7,164 nucleotides of DNA. Source: Clostridia bacterium (lineage in GTDB: Bacteria; Bacillota_A; Clostridia; Oscillospirales; CAG-272). How positions within the stretch are numbered: the first letter of the stretch is position 1; the number at the start of each line of letters is the position of its first letter. The notes under the pieces are model-generated. The model saw nothing but the letters and a program-made list of their open reading frames with translations, was not told where the DNA came from and did not search any database. The stretch covers positions 1-7,164 of the forward strand of contig JAGBRZ010000062.1 in the NCBI GenBank assembly GCA_017632155.1, read 5' to 3'. The position numbers were made by a program, and so were the translations under genes. Below are positions 6,914 to 7,164 of the stretch, in pieces.

Positions 6914-7164
6914 ATGGCAAAGGCTACATTTGAAAGAAGCAAGCCCCACGTAAACATTGGTACCATCGGTCACGTTGACCATGGTAAGACCACTCTTACT
7001 GCAGCTATTACCAAGTACCTCTCTCTCGCACAGGGTAGCGTAGAGTTCCTGGCATACGACCAGATCGACAACGCTCCCGAGGAGAAGGCAAGAGGTATCA
7101 CAATTAACACCCGTCACGTTGAGTACGAGACCGACGCTCGTCACTACGCACACGTTGACTGCCC
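6914..7164 (+). CDS. tuf: Translation elongation factor Tu, 3'-truncated by window edge
   Basis: EF-Tu is the GTPase that carries aminoacyl-tRNA to the ribosomal A site. Only 83 full codons are present of about 400. They begin [20 protein letters not shown], include the P-loop GHVDHGKT (19-26) and the switch I segment with [10 protein letters not shown] (56-65), and the window cuts inside the switch II DCPGH motif after Asp-Cys. The Asp-Cys-Pro form and GHVDHGKT distinguish it from EF-G and initiation factor 2. GGAGG (6900-6904) is 9 bases before ATG 6914. It sits 62 bases after fusA with no terminator between, so cotranscription with the str operon is likely. No sign of damage in the visible part. 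Confidence 0.97.
   Translation, partial: MAKATFERSKPHVNIGTIGHVDHGKTTLTAAITKYLSLAQGSVEFLAYDQIDNAPEEKARGITINTRHVEYETDARHYAHVDC

Overview
The window is a slice of the conserved bacterial transcription/translation core: the 3' part of rpoC (RNA polymerase beta'), then the str-type cluster rpsL (S12), rpsG (S7), fusA (EF-G) and the first 83 codons of tuf (EF-Tu), all on the + strand. The organism looks like a low-GC-lineage Gram-positive (Firmicutes/Bacillota), probably a class Clostridia gut anaerobe of the Ruminococcus/Oscillospiraceae type. The evidence is a S12 with the roughly 13-residue insertion before the PQKRGVC motif that marks Firmicutes, Clostridia-like EF-G and beta' sequences, strong AGGAGG Shine-Dalgarno sites, and balanced base composition with Leu codons almost all CTT/CTC. 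Genus assignment is inference only.

Layout: rpoC enters from the left edge and stops at 3326. A 342-base gap (3327-3668) holds a strong stem-loop terminator, then a fully consensus extended -10 promoter, a leader with a 10-bp hairpin, and the rpsL Shine-Dalgarno. rpsL (3669-4091), rpsG (4228-4698, GTG start), fusA (4767-6851) and tuf (6914 to the edge) follow with gaps of 136, 68 and 62 bases and no obvious internal terminator, so they are probably one transcription unit separate from rpoBC. The small L7Ae-like gene (ybxF/rplGB) found between rpoC and rpsL in Bacillus is absent.

Functionally, beta' forms the polymerase active site. S12 and S7 are small-subunit proteins at the decoding centre and E site, EF-G drives translocation, and EF-Tu delivers aminoacyl-tRNA. 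No mobile element, CRISPR array, defence gene or tRNA is present, and I see no undescribed system. What merits a second look is inside the core genes: an unusually divergent N-terminal half of the beta' bridge helix, with a matching divergent F-loop; a proline just after the catalytic NADFDGDQM motif; and an arginine in S12 at the classic streptomycin-resistance lysine (E. coli K88 counting Met). The rpsL leader and the rpsL-rpsG spacer also contain possible small ORFs and RNA structures.
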